NCBI GenBank assembly: GCA_035771175.1
Contig: CM069607.1
Location: forward strand, 7,862,501 to 7,926,500
Direction of reading: 5' to 3'
Length of the DNA stretch: 64,000 bases
Source of the DNA: Paratinospora sagittata
Taxonomy: Eukaryota; Streptophyta; Magnoliopsida; Ranunculales; Menispermaceae
Position numbers and translations under genes: made by a program. The notes under the pieces were generated by a model. The model ran no database searches. It had not been told where the DNA came from and saw only the letters and a list, made by a program, of their open reading frames with translations. Each line of letters begins with the position of its first letter. Position 1 is the stretch's first letter. This document shows positions 38,594 to 50,360 of this stretch, piece by piece.

Positions 38594-38708
38594 TGCTGGT
38601 TCTGGCATGCGCCTGAACGTTCTGTCATGCGCCTGAACGTTCGGGCGTTGCCCAAATAGTAAAAATTTCAAATAGTAATTTTTTTTTTGTGAAATACATG
38701 GTATTACA
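38594..38708 (-). repeat. U3 scrap of the 3' LTR of element V
   Basis: About 115 bp: two GAACGTTC repeats and the TACTATTTGGGCAACGCCC segment up to the LTR start TGTAATACCATG (minus strand, 38708). The remainder of the LTR is deleted. The PPT next to it (38709-38720) has five instead of six Gs. Confidence 0.8.
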
Positions 38709-38944
38709 CTCTACCCCCTTAAAGGGATTTCGTCCTCGAAATCAAGTCAAGTATGGATGAGGGGTATTGCTGGCGAAGTAGCCGCAGGTTGATAAGGAGC
38801 CGCTGCGTGTGTGCATCACTATATCCATTGATATGATTTTTAGATATCTGCGTAGTTATTCAAGTGAAACAATGTATGAAGATAAGTGTAAACAATGTTT
38901 CATCCTGGTATTTAGAAGTGAAAATAATACAATGTATCACAACA

Positions 38945-39263
38945 TCAGGTGGTACTAGAAAACAATTCAGGGTATTTCTATTTAATTGTTGATTCTAGTT
39001 CCCATGTAGCTTCCTCTATGCCGTGGTTATCCCAGAGCACTTTCACAAGTGGTATGCTACGTCTCTGTAGGTCTTGAGTTTTTCTATCTAAAATATGTAT
39101 TGCTTTCTCTTGATACTTATTTCCTTCCTCAACCCGAACCTCGACTAAAGGGATGATATGCGAAGGATCAGGACGATACTTGCGAAGCATAGATACCTGA
39201 AAAACGTCATGAACCTTATGCATGGACGAGGGAAGGGACAGACGATAAGCAAGTTTGCCAATA
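38945..39263 (-). pseudogene. 3' end of element V pol (chromodomain-like tail)
   Basis: C-terminal pol sequence ([37 protein letters not shown]) with a TAG replacing Gln near 38978. It is interrupted at its CGTTC site by element IV and continues at 50744. Confidence 0.85.
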
Positions 39264-39268
39264 CGTTC
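39264..39268. other. Left target-site duplication of element IV
   Basis: CGTTC, repeated directly at 50744-50748. It lies in element V pol, where other copies read ATACGTTCAATGATCG without interruption. Confidence 0.92.
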
Positions 39269-40795
39269 TGTCACACCCCGCCCGGACGCGCCTAAACCGG
39301 TGGTACACTCACGGACGGGGCGCGCATTTGGAACAATCATAATGGTAATAACAGAGTACGCAGCGGAAATACAGTACACAGTACAAATCTGATTTCATAT
39401 AATTCAGAATATTTTTGTACATAAAATGGTCAAAGGAACATACTCCCAAAATCCCCAATGAATCATACAAAGGGTACAAAATGTGGGCCCCATAACCTGC
39501 ACCCAGTCCACCCTAATTTCCTGTGAAAGATTTGATAATATTGGAGTGAGCTTAACGCGCTCAGTGGGTAAATAGTGCATGAGTATAACAATTAATAAAG
39601 CATACTTCAATATCAAATATCTTAAATACACATGTAAGCATCATAATCAATCAATATGTATGTATGCATGACACCGTCACGTACTAATGGTTTGATGAGC
39701 GTACATCGCCTGAGTTCACGTACTGGTGTCCTTCCCCGGGCGAAGCCAGGTTCTCACTGTACGTCCCTCCTCAGGAGCGATGCTCTGGATTCACGTACTG
39801 ATGTCCCTCCCTGGCGTAGCCAGGTTCACATGTACGTCCCTCTCCAGAGAAATAATATGAATAGTGAGCAATGCTTCTAACTATTCTATGAGTCATAAAC
39901 CATATACGTCCCTAGGTGGTGATATGTATGATGCCAATGCATGAACTAGTCTAGTCTACTGGTCTGGTCTTTTCTTGACATTTAGACTGACTTTGGCATC
40001 GTCTAGTGATCCTTATTAGGGTCGGTATCACGACGTGCAAGGTTAGGACATTCAGGTCATAAACATTATTGATATAATGCAGTGTAAATGAATAGTAGAC
40101 ATAATAATAACTCAATGTAAACTTTAATAAAAGTTATGAAACACGCAAACCTATGTTTCGTTCCCCACCTTCAGATCTGGTGCTTTTCTCCGGACAGAAC
40201 TTCGTTGCACCGCTTTCAGATCTGGCGCTTTCCTTCGGACATAACTTTGTTGCACCGCACCGAGAGTCTCGATTAGAGAGTCTCAAAAACTAAAAACTTA
40301 GAAGGCGTGGAAAGGAGAAGAAAATCCCAAGAGAAGGTGATTTTGGTTTGGTGTGAGAAATGAGAATGAGGAGGGTTCCTTATATAGAGATTTTTGGCGC
40401 CTGAACGTTCTGGCAGGCGCCTGAACGTTCTGGCAGGCGCCTGAACGTTCTGGCATGCGCCTGAACGTTCTGGCATGGCGCCTGAACGTTCTGGCATGGC
40501 GCCTGAACGTTCTGGCAGGCGTCTGAACGTTCTGGCAGGCGCCTGAACGTTCTGGCAGGGCGCCTGAACGTTCTGGCAGGCGCCTGAACGTTCTGGCAGG
40601 CGCCTGAACGTTCTGGCAGGCGCCTGAACGTTCTGGCAGGCGCCTGAACGTTCTGGCAGGCGCCTGAACGTTCTGTCATGCGCCTGAACGTTCTGTCATG
40701 CGCCTGAACGTTCGGGCGTTGCCTAAATAGTAAAAATTTCAAATAGTAAATTTTTTTTTTTTTTTTTTTTTTTTGGTGAAATACAGGGTATTACA
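39269..40795 (-). repeat. 3' LTR of element IV
   Basis: 1527 bp with intact TG...CA ends. U3 ends with a long poly-T tract (plus strand, about 40751-40774). Sixteen GAACGTTC repeats lie at about 40396-40714, then the TATA box CTATATAAGG near 40378-40387. The R/U5 part includes a two-copy ~85-bp direct repeat (about 39710-39845). Confidence 0.93.
40396..40714 (-). repeat. GAACGTTC minisatellite in the 3' LTR of element IV
   Basis: Sixteen copies of a 19-21 bp unit, GCGCCTGAACGTTCTGGCA(T/G), each centred on the perfect 8-bp palindrome GAACGTTC (the GAAnnTTC pattern of a two-unit heat-shock element). It lies immediately upstream of the TATA box in transcription direction. Confidence 0.9.
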
Positions 40796-41032
40796 CTCTA
40801 CCCCCCTTAAAGGGATTTCGCCCTCGAAATCAAGTCAATTAGTGATGGGGTTGTCGGCTTGAGAAGTAGCCGCAGGCTGTGAAGGAGGCCACAGCATGTG
40901 TGCAAGACTCTATCCATTGATATTATTTTCAGACATCTTGTAGTTATTGAAGTGAAACAATGTATCAAGATAGGTGTAAACAATGTTTCATCCTGATATT
41001 GATAAGGGAAAATAATACAACGTAGCACTTCA
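40796..41032 (-). other. Polypurine tract and 3' UTR of element IV
   Basis: AAGGGGGGTAGAG on the minus strand at 40796-40808 next to the LTR, then about 220 bp of non-coding sequence to the pol stop codon. Confidence 0.88.
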
Positions 41033-44000
41033 TCAGTTGGTACTAGAAAACAATTGAGGGTATTTTTGTTTAATTGTTGATTCTAGTTCCCATGTTGCTT
41101 CCTCTACGCCGTGGTGATCCCAGAGCACTTTCACAAGTGGTATGCTACGGCGCCGTAGTTCTTGAGTTTTTCTATCTAAAATCTGGATTGCTTTCTCCTG
41201 ATACGTATTTCCTTCCTCAACCCGAACCTCGACTAAAGGGATGATATGCGAAGGATCAGGACGATACTTGCGAAGCATAGATACGTGAAAAACGTCATGA
41301 ACCTTAGGCATGGATGATGGAAGGGACAGACGATAAGCAAGTTTGCCAATACGTTGAATGATCGGAAATGGACCGATATATCGCGGGGAGAGCTTGCCTT
41401 TGATTCCAAAGCGTTTGACACCTCTTGTGGGCTGGACTTTCAGAAAAACAAAGTCGCCCTTATCAAATTCGAGAGGTTGTCGCCGCTTGTCAGCATAGCT
41501 CTTCTGTCGACTTTGTGCAACACGAAGCCGTTCCTTTACGAGTGCGATCTTTTCAGACGTCTCTTGTACTAGTTCAGGGCCTAACTGCGGTCGATCTGCC
41601 ATATCTAACCAGCATATCGGAGATCTGCATGGCCGACCATAGAGAGCCTCGTATGGTGCCATGCCGATACTAGTTTGGTAGCTGTTGTTGTATGCAAACT
41701 CAGCTAGATGCAAATACTTTGCCCATCCGTCATGAAAGTCTAAAATGCAGCATCGTAGCATGTCTTCTAAGATTTGGATAAGCCGTTCTGACTGCCCATC
41801 AGTCTGAGGGTGGAAGGCGGTGCTCATAGTGATCTTGGAACCCATTCTATTTTGGAAACTTTGCCAAAAGTTGGATGTGAATCGAGGGTCTCGATCAGAA
41901 ACGATCGTGAGTGGTATGCCATGAAGGCGTACGATCTCTCTTTCATAGAGTTCTGCAAGTTTGGCGGGATTATCCGTGAACTTTAGTGCCAAGAAGTGTG
42001 CAGACTTGGTAAGTCTGTCAATGATAACCCAGATAGCATCTTGCCCTTTATTATTTCGAGGTAATGTTGTAACAAAATCCATTGCGATGTTCTCCCATTT
42101 CCATTCTCCAATAGGTAACGGTTGGAGAAGGCCAGAGGGAAGTCTTCGTTCTGCCTTAACTTGTTGGCAAACAAGACATCGAGCAACGAAGTCTGCAATG
42201 GCCGTCTTCATTCCAGAAAACCAGAATTGTCGCTTGACATCCTGGTACATCTTGTCACCCCCAGGACGCATAGCGTATCTCGAACAGTGCATCTCAGTAA
42301 GCACGTCTTTCCGAACCTCGGGATCGTTCGGAAGACAAAGACGTTTTTTATAGAAAACGGCGCCGTCGTCAGAGACTGACCAATGAGGAAGGTCTTGGCC
42401 GCTGAGTAGAAGTTCTCGTTTCTCCATTAACATAGGGTCATTGGCTTGAGTAGCTGAAATCTTGCGAACAAGGTCAGAGGTAGCTGATAATTGGGAGAGT
42501 CGTGGTCTTGGTCCCTCTATGTTCAGTTGTAGGTTAAAGTTCTCCAACTCTGTAGTCAACTTTCCCATTTCGTAGTTAAGAGTGCAAGCAACATAAGATT
42601 TTCTACTCAGGGCATCAGCCACAACATTGGCCTTTCCGGGATGGTACTGGAGTTGAAAGTCATAATCTTTCAAGAATTCCAACCATCGTCTTTGGCGGAG
42701 GTTAAGGTCTCGCTGAGTGTATATGTACTTAAGACTCTTATGATCTGAGAAGACCTCGAACCGTTCACCGTATAGGTAATGACGCCATAGTTTAAGTGCA
42801 AACACAACAGCTGCAAGTTCCAAGTCATGGGTTGGGTAATTACCCTCGTGAATCTTCAATTGCCGAGAGGCATATGCAACAACTTGGCCGTCTTGCATTA
42901 GTACGGCACCTAAGCCTTGGAGAGAGGCATCGGTGTATAATGAAAAACCAATTCCATTTCTTGGAGTAATAAGTACAGGTGCTGTCGTGAGGCGTTTCTT
43001 CAATTCCTGAAATGATGCTTCACAGGCCGGATTCCAGATGAAGCGCACGTCTTTCCGAGTGAGCTTGGTCATAGGTTCAGCAATCTTTGAGAAGTCCTTA
43101 ATGAAGCGTCTGTAATAGCCAGCCAAACCAAGAAAACTCCTAATTTGAGTAACAGTGGTAGGCTGCTTCCAGTTTAAGACTGCTTCAACCTTAGAAGGAT
43201 CGACCTCAATGCCATTGCCTGAAACCACATGGCCGAGGAATTGAACTCTCTGCGCCCAAAATTCGCACTTACTCAACTTTGCATACAGTTGGTGTCTTTG
43301 TAAGGTCTGGAGGACGATCTTCAAATGTATTTTATGGTCTTCCTCGGTTGAGGAATATATCAAGATGTCGTCGACAAAAACCACAACAAACCGGTCTAAG
43401 TATAACCTGAATATGCGATTCATCAAATCCATGAATGCAGCAGGGGCATTTGTTAGACCGAACGGCATAACTAAGAATTCGTAATGACCGTACCGAGTTC
43501 TGAACGCCGTCGTGGGAATGTCGGACTCTCGGATTCGGAGTTGGTGATAACCAGACCGTAAATCAATCTTAGAGAAGTATTTGGCTTCGCGAAGTTGGTC
43601 GAATAAGTCATCGATCCTGGGCAACGGATATCTGTTCTTGATGGTGACGTTATTCAACTTGCGATAATCGATGCAAAGTCGTAACGAACCATCCTTTTTG
43701 CGAACAAACAGAACTGGAGCGCCCCAGGGTGATGAACTCTTTCGGATGAAGCCATTACTCTCTAATTCTTTAAGTTGTTTGTCTAATTCAACCAGTTCAA
43801 TATTTGACATTCTGTATGGTGGAATTGAGATAGGCCCTGTCCCAGGTATGAGGTTGATCTCAAAATCGAATTCCCGAACTGGAGGTAGACCAGGAAGGTC
43901 ATTAAGAAAAACTGTTGGGAATTCAGATACGACTGGAACATCGCGTACTTCGGGAGGGTACAGAGCTGGTGATTCATTGTCGTTACCAAGAGACAACGCT

Positions 44001-45750
44001 CGAAGTTGGGACTTGAGAAGGGCAACTGTTGATTTGTGTATCCATTGCCTTGTTCCCTGAATCTTGACAAACTCTCCTGTAGGCAAAGTTAACTGAACTT
44101 GCTTGTTCATACAGTCGATCTTTGCATTCAGTGGTGCCAGCCAGTCCATGCCGAGGATGATGTCGAAGTCTTCAAAATCCATTACAAAAAGATCGGCATA
44201 TATTATCTGTTCGGACATTCGAAGCTCACAGCGAGAACACTGCAAATTCACGTCAGTACCCGATCCGAATGGTGATGTGACATGGAGTGTGATATTTGTG
44301 GGTTCAGGATGCAGGCCTAAATGTCTTACCAATACTGATGATATAAAAGAATGCGTAGCACCTGAATCAAACAAAACATGCACCATGGTATTGAATAAAG
44401 GAAAGGTACCTTCGACGACATTATTGTCTGGGAGGGGTTGGTGAGCGATGGCATATGCTCTGCCCTGATTCCGTGGACCCTGGTTCTGCTGGGTCGGCCT
44501 GGGTTGGGCATTAGCAGCAGGTGGTGCTTGTTGGACTGGAATAGCAGGAATAGGTTGCTGAAGGTGCGGACAAAGATGTTTGACATGGCCCTTCTGGCCG
44601 CAGTGGTAACAAGTCGGCCTGTACTGCTGATGGTTGGGCTGGCCATTCTGATTATTGTGCTGGCCTTGTTGATTGTGGTGTCGGCCACCACCTCTGCCAT
44701 TTCCGTTGCTACGGCCACCTCGTCCATAACGACCGCCAGGCCATGATTTCGGAAACCCTGGTGGTTAGAGTTAAAAGGTTCAGCCGCAGGTGTTGTGCCT
44801 GCATTCGTCGAAACCGGGGCTGGGAGGGCTGGGTTTGGATTGTAGTAGGGCTTTTTCCTGTTGCCCTGTTGTGAGCCTTGTGGAGGAAATGTGGCAGGTC
44901 GTTTGCCCTTATTCATTCGCTGTTCTTGTAAGAGCTTCTCTTGTTCAAAGCTCATGGCCTTGTCAACAACCTCCTTGTAAATCTTGATGTCCAAGATCGA
45001 TAAGGCTTGCCGAATGTCATGGCGAAGGCCATTATAAAATTTCTCGGACTTATCTCGCTCCGTTGAGATGGTGGAGAGAGAGTAGACAGATAATTCTTTG
45101 AATTTTCCAGCATATTCTCTGACGGTCATGGTGCCCTGATATAACTTAGCAAATTCCTGGCGCTTCTGCTTTGTCACCGCGCTGGGAAAATACTCATCAA
45201 TAAACATTGACTCAAACTGTTGCCAAGTCATATCTGCTATATTGACCCGTGGGTCTTCTTTCACTGTGAGCCACCATTTGTTTGCTCCACCAACAAGTTG
45301 GTAAGTTGCTAGTGGAATTTTGCGAGTCTCATCGACTCCCATTGCATCAAGAGCTTTCTTTGACTCATCTAGCCACTTTTGCACCTCATCAGGATCAATG
45401 GTGCCATCGAAAGTAAGAGGTTGTAGTCGCTTGTATTTAGTAATCTGATCGGTTTGAGTTTCCGACCCAAATTTTATAGGTGCTTGTACCGTGGCAACCT
45501 GACTGGCTGCAGTCTCACGAACGGCAGTTTGAACAGTGACCTTCATTGCCTCAATAAATCCAGCGAAGAAGGTTTCAATGCTTGAAGGCATGGCAAAGGG
45601 TGCGGGTGGTGGTGGTATTGCCTGCCCAGATGTAGTGGCAGTGTCGGGTGTGGCCTGTGCTGTTGTCGGAGGCGGCGGTTCCTGAATCTCAGGAGGTGCC
45701 TCAACTGTGGGACGAACAGTACGTGGCCTTCCTCTCTTCCTGGTTTGCAT
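41033..45750 (-). pseudogene. gag-pro-pol of element IV, one frameshift
   Basis: gag starts at 45750, 7 nt after a 3' splice site: Pro-rich N-terminus, gag core ([19 protein letters not shown], residues ~112-230). A 1-bp deletion near 44738 (GCCAGGCC where others have GCCACGGCC) throws gag out of frame just before the zinc knuckle; the knuckle ([14 protein letters not shown]) is intact in the other frame. From there protease ([10 protein letters not shown]), RT ([22 protein letters not shown]), RNase H ([15 protein letters not shown]), integrase ([22 protein letters not shown]) and chromodomain-like tail ([16 protein letters not shown]) run open for over 1100 codons to 41033. In the integrase HHCC finger the second His is Arg (RPGGDKMY, codon 42266-42268). 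All other catalytic residues look present. Confidence 0.93.
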
Positions 45751-45785
45751 TTTCTCACTGGCAAGGAGAAAAGAAAACCAAGATT
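45751..45785 (-). promoter_or_regulatory. Predicted 3' splice site just before gag (element IV)
   Basis: On the minus strand GGTTTTCTTTTCTCCTTGCCAG ends at 45758, followed by TGAGAAA and the gag ATG. It has a strong pyrimidine tract, and a CTTAAT branch-like motif lies about 25-30 nt upstream. Confidence 0.62.
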
Positions 45786-46530
45786 AAGAAACTGTAGGTA
45801 AGTATAATGTTGGAGTATGCTCAGCAACAATTTCGAGAGTACTGTAATATTAAAATCACTTATTTTTCTAAGTAGAGTGTAAAGTTGTTGTTGAGGAATC
45901 AAAGAATCTTATATATCTCGTATGTGTGGCCATGGTGTAAAAACAAAGAAGGTCAGAATGTTTATATAATAAGTAGAAAACTTTGCAAGTATTTAAAAAA
46001 AATTTGTTTTGGTGTTCGTGAACATACATATATTTCCTTGAAAATCCATACGAGTCATAAGAATTCTAAGATTTGCCTCGGTAAATATCCTGATTTAACG
46101 TTCTAACGCAATCTTATGCATTCATACGCTTACTCTCAGTCTGTTCAATTATTATCCAAGTTCATATGTCCCATACCACATGAATTTAGTAATAAGGGTG
46201 GAAACCAAGTTAAGTTGTATGAACACAGTCTCTAAAAACATTGGTTGAATAGAAGTTCACTAATAGTATCGTCCAAATTTACTCGTCCCATACCGTGTAA
46301 ACTTAGTGATAATATTAGTAATGCAACTTTCTCCAAGTGTTTCTTTTCACACAAGGTCGTGGGTTTTCTTACTTCCACATTTTATTTAGTATCATCCAAT
46401 TTTGTTGTGTCCCATACCACTCCAAAGTTAGTGATACAAAAGAAAGAATGGTTGTAAGTCGGCCCACCAAAGATAGTCTTAAACAAAACATTTCATTCAT
46501 ATATAATAGAAAAATTTACATTGCCAGTAA
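45786..46530 (-). other. Spacer between extra ORF and gag (element IV)
   Basis: Non-coding, about 770 bp. Three imperfect copies of a ~44-bp motif start at 46155, 46272 and 46395 (TCCAA, then CCCATACC, then TTAGT(A/G)AT). Short ORFs here are not conserved in frame between copies. Confidence 0.6.
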
Positions 46531-48123
46531 TCAATTTTGACGTTCTTGCCTACCACCATTTCTTTGAGATCTACTGTTATGTACAGAATGACTACTAACA
46601 GAAGGTTGAGAGTGTGCTCGCTCTGCGTTGGAGTTTTGCAAACGAGTTAATACATGATTGTGGCTTTCTTTCAGTGCAGCAATATTGGATGCCATTTCAT
46701 CTAACCGTTCAAGTAGGTTAGTCGGTTGTCCCATTGGTGGTTGGTGGGTTGGTTGTCTCGTAGGTGAAGGGTAGGCCATAGGCATTTGAGGAAAGTATTG
46801 GTTGTATGGGTGGTTCTGAGGTGGAACATAGCTGTATTGATTGTGCGGAGATCCCCTAACCGGAACCCCTTGGATAATTTGGTTTGTTTGAGATGAAAAA
46901 GTTGGGAACAATGGGCTCATTGGAATGTTTGGTCCTCCAAGATTTGGTGAGGCCCAGTACTGTTGTTGTTGGTTTACAGCAACTTGTGGAACGGGCTGAT
47001 ACTGTACCGCAGAAGGTGGAAATCTTTGGTACGAAGTGTTGCCTTGAGTTGGCACGTTCCAAGTTGGTGGGTTTGCTTGTGGACCTTGTCTATCATGACT
47101 TTGTAGTGGCGAATTTAGTGTGGCATATAATTCTTCGTCAATAAGTGGTGGATCAATTGGATCAGTATTCAGGGGTGGGTTTGATGTAGGATTGGGATTT
47201 GAATCATTATTTGGGCCGTCTCTGACAGGCATCTTGCGTCGACATTTGCGAAGGCAACGCCCGTGCTTGTCCCTCATTCTTTCGGCAGTTCTGTTTGTCG
47301 TGCCGAATACCTCTTCGTCAGTTACCCCTCCACTTGTGCCATAGGTCTTGAAGATAGAGGATGCTGTAACTGGTTCAGTGATCAGCTTTGACGTTCCATC
47401 GAAAGTGTCAACGTTGGCCTCGTGAAGGATCCTCATAATCAAGACTCCGTAGCCGAGGAATTCCTTCTTTAAAGGGTTTTGAATCACCCTCAACATTTGT
47501 TGGATGATGATGTGTGGTAGAGAGACTTTTATGTTCTTCTCTATGCAATACAGCACAAGGAGTTGGGCCCTTGACATAGTGCCCCTAGTACCCCTTTCTG
47601 GCAAGATGTTGCCGTATACAATCTTTCCGAGGCCGACAAGAGATGGCTTAAGATGATTGTTTGGGAGGTTGGTGTATGTTGATTGAGTGTATGGCTCTTT
47701 GGCGACGAAATTAAACAGTTGTGCATTAGATTCGGCGATCGCTGCAACTGCCTGGGGATCATGTGGATCAATAATTATTGCCTCAATCGGAATCTCTAAA
47801 AGTCGAGCAATAATCTCGATGTTGATAGGAATTGTTGTTCCCATGATTGTTGTCTCTAAGTGAGGGCTGATCTCATCTCCGTGAAGTCCCACGTGATTCA
47901 TGGCTTCATAGAAGGATCGAACCAAGTTGTAAGAGACTTGACCCTCGACTTTGGTTATATTTAACCAATCCAGTGCTGCGAGTTTGTCATGAAGGATTGG
48001 ACGGAGGCGGAGATCGCCATTGTCGATGCTCCTCATAGTCACAACCTCTCGTTTGGACAATTCCGTTAGTCTAGTGGGAAATGGTTCCCTGCTAGTAGAA
48101 GATGTTCCCTCCCTTGAGGTCAT
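46531..48123 (-). CDS. Extra ORF of element IV (plant-transposon-protein-like), intact
   Basis: 530 codons, intact, same strand as gag and upstream of it. I start it at ATG 48123-48121, because a 3' splice site lies 7 nt upstream; an earlier in-frame Met would lie inside the predicted intron. Residues ~30-250 form a conserved globular region (LDWLNITKVEGQVSYNLVRS, ISPHLETTIMGTTIPINIE, GLGKIVYGNILPERGTRG) similar to the putative plant transposon protein domain found in plant retroelement ORFs. A basic patch RCLRKCRRKM, a long Pro/Gln/Asn-rich segment (~300-450) and a final coiled-coil candidate (LLERLDEMASNIAALKESH) follow. It has no signal peptide or membrane segment. Nucleic-acid or protein binding is plausible; the function is unknown. 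It is related to the copy at 19358-20944. Confidence 0.8.
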   Translation of the reverse strand: MTSREGTSSTSREPFPTRLTELSKREVVTMRSIDNGDLRLRPILHDKLAALDWLNITKVEGQVSYNLVRSFYEAMNHVGLHGDEISPHLETTIMGTTIPINIEIIARLLEIPIEAIIIDPHDPQAVAAIAESNAQLFNFVAKEPYTQSTYTNLPNNHLKPSLVGLGKIVYGNILPERGTRGTMSRAQLLVLYCIEKNIKVSLPHIIIQQMLRVIQNPLKKEFLGYGVLIMRILHEANVDTFDGTSKLITEPVTASSIFKTYGTSGGVTDEEVFGTTNRTAERMRDKHGRCLRKCRRKMPVRDGPNNDSNPNPTSNPPLNTDPIDPPLIDEELYATLNSPLQSHDRQGPQANPPTWNVPTQGNTSYQRFPPSAVQYQPVPQVAVNQQQQYWASPNLGGPNIPMSPLFPTFSSQTNQIIQGVPVRGSPHNQYSYVPPQNHPYNQYFPQMPMAYPSPTRQPTHQPPMGQPTNLLERLDEMASNIAALKESHNHVLTRLQNSNAERAHSQPSVSSHSVHNSRSQRNGGRQERQN

Positions 48124-48150
48124 TCTTTTGCTGAAAGGAAAATAAATTTG
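48124..48150 (-). promoter_or_regulatory. Predicted 3' splice site before the extra ORF (element IV)
   Basis: On the minus strand TTTATTTTCCTTTCAG, with the intron end at 48131, then CAAAAGA and ATG. It has the same 7-nt spacing as the gag acceptor. Confidence 0.62.
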
Positions 48151-49029
48151 TGTGAAAGACACAAAATATATTCCTAATATTTTTAAGATTTATGCTTTGT
48201 CTGCTAGACATTTGTTTCGAGTGTTCTGTTGATGTTTATGCCATCATGAAATTTTCTTCATTAGTGATTTGATGCATATATGTCGTATTCACTTATGAAT
48301 GTATAGACATATTTCATCATAACTATATATAGTGTCCAAAAATCAACTATTTGGAATGTGTATATATGTCATATTTACATATGAATGTTTAGACATATTT
48401 AATTATTTTAAGATTTATGTCTTGTCTGCTAGACATTATTTTCGAGTTTTCTGTTGATGTTTATGCCATCATGAAATTTTCTTTCATTAGTGATTAGATG
48501 TATATATGTCGTATTCACATGTATAGACATATCGACTCATAACTATATATAGTTTCCAAAAATCAACTATTTAAAATGTATATATATGTCATATTCACAT
48601 ATGAATGTATAGACATAGTTAATCATAATTATATATATAGTTTTCATAACGCAACTATATATATTGGAAATTGAGACTATATAAAAATCATATATAGTTA
48701 TTTTTAATCCTAACTATATATGGAAGTCATATATATATAGTTTTAGAAATTTCAAATAGTAATTTTTTTTTTTTTTTTTCGAATATTTGAATAAATATTT
48801 TCCGAAAAATAATTTTTTTTTTTTTTTATTTCCCGAATATTCGAATAAATATTTTTCGAAAAGTAAATTTTTTTTTTTTTTTTTATTTCCCGAATATTCG
48901 AATAAATATTTTTCGAAAAGTAAATTTTTTTTTTTTTTTTTTTTGAATATTCGAATAAATATTTTTCGAAAAATAAAATATTTTTTTTTTTTTTCGAATA
49001 AATAATTTTTGAAAAATAAAAATTTTTTC

Positions 49030-49067
<38 letters not shown>

Positions 49068-49216
49068 CGTACCTCATATACACTAATGTATATAGATACA
49101 TATATTCAATAATAACTACACATATAGTTTCTAATAAATTATTACTATATGTATTTTTAAATCAACTATAGTTTCTTTCCCTAATTTGGTGGACTTGGGC
49201 GGGCCGTAGACCGTAC
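48151..49216 (-). other. AT-rich leader of element IV, likely intron
   Basis: About 1.07 kb of extremely AT-rich DNA with ACTATATATAG motifs and repeated TTTTTTCGAATATTCGAATAAATATTTTTCGAAAA blocks (about 48770-49030). Part of the leader (about 48405-48480) repeats the segment at 48181-48255. Plant introns are AU-rich, which fits removal by splicing. No credible coding region. Confidence 0.65.
49064..49078 (-). promoter_or_regulatory. Predicted 5' splice donor in the leader (element IV)
   Basis: On the minus strand TATGAG/GTACGTATT, intron first base 49072. It matches the plant consensus AG/GTAAGT with one mismatch and is conserved at 21667 in element II. It lies about 145 nt downstream of the PBS. 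Confidence 0.5.
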
Positions 49217-49228
49217 GCTCTGATACCA
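49217..49228 (-). other. Primer-binding site of element IV
   Basis: TGGTATCAGAGC on the minus strand, complementary to the 3' end of initiator Met tRNA, five bases after the 5' LTR. Confidence 0.93.
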
Positions 49229-50342
49229 TTAAATGTCACACCCCGCCCGGACGCGCCTAAACCGGTGGTACACTCACGGACGGGGCGCGCATTTGGAACA
49301 ATCATAATGGTAATAACAGAGTACGCAGCGGAAATACAGTACACAGTACAAATCTGATTTCATATAATTCAGAATATTTTTGTACATAAAATGGTCAAGG
49401 GAACATACTCTCAAAATCCCCAATGAATCATACAAAGGGTACAAAATGTGGGCCCCATAACCTGCACCCAGTCCACCCTAATTTCCTGTGAAAGATTTGA
49501 TAATATTGGAGTGAGCTTAACGCGCTCAGTGGGTAAATAGTGCATGAGTATAACAATTAATAAAGCATACTTCAATATCAAATATCTTAAATACACATGT
49601 AAGCATCATAATCAATCAATATGTATGTATGCATGACACCGTCACGTACTAATGGTTTGATGAGCGTACATCGCCTGAGTTCACGTACTGGTGTCCTTCC
49701 CCGGGCGAAGCCAGGTTCTCACTGTACGTCCCTCCTCAGGAGCGATGCTCTGGATTCACGTACTGATGTCCCTCCCTGGCGTAGCCAGGTTCACATGTAC
49801 GTCCCTCTCCAGAGAAATAATATGAATAGTGAGCAATGCTTCTAACAATTCTATGAGTCATAAACCATATACGTCCCTAGGTGGTGATATGTATGATGCC
49901 AATGCATGAACTAGTCTAGTCTACTGGTCTGGTCTTTTCTTGACATTTAGACTGACTTTGGCATCGTCTAGTGATCCTTATTAGGGTCGGTATCACGACG
50001 TGCAAGGTTAGGACATTCTGGTCATAAACATTATTGATATAATGCAGTGTAAATGAATAGTAGACATAATAATAACTGAATGTAAACTTTAATAAAAGTT
50101 ATGAAACACGCAAACCTATGTTTCGTTCCCCACCTTCAGATCTGGTGTTTTTCTCCGGACAGAACTTCGTTGCACCGCTTTCAGATCTGGCGCTTTCCTT
50201 CGGACAGAACTTTGTTGCACCGCACCGAGAGTCTCGATTAGAGAGTCTCAAAAACTAAAAACTTAGAAGGCGTGGAAAGGAGAAGAAAATCCCAAGAGAA
50301 GGTGATTTTGGTTTGGTGTGAGAAATGAGAATGAGGAGGGTT

Positions 50343-50352
50343 CCTTATATAG
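50343..50352 (-). promoter_or_regulatory. LTR TATA box of element IV
   Basis: CTATATAAGG on the minus strand, 9-10 bp downstream of the last GAACGTTC-repeat unit. Transcription would start roughly 30 nt further, around 50310-50320. The same box is seen in the LTRs of copies I, II, III and VI. Confidence 0.75.
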
Positions 50353-50360
50353 AGATTTTT

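Noticed and set aside
40380..40742. Open frames encoding repeats such as PERSGACQNVQAPARTFRR
   Set aside because: They are translations of the 20-bp LTR minisatellite in several frames; length follows repeat number, and no copy keeps a common start or end.
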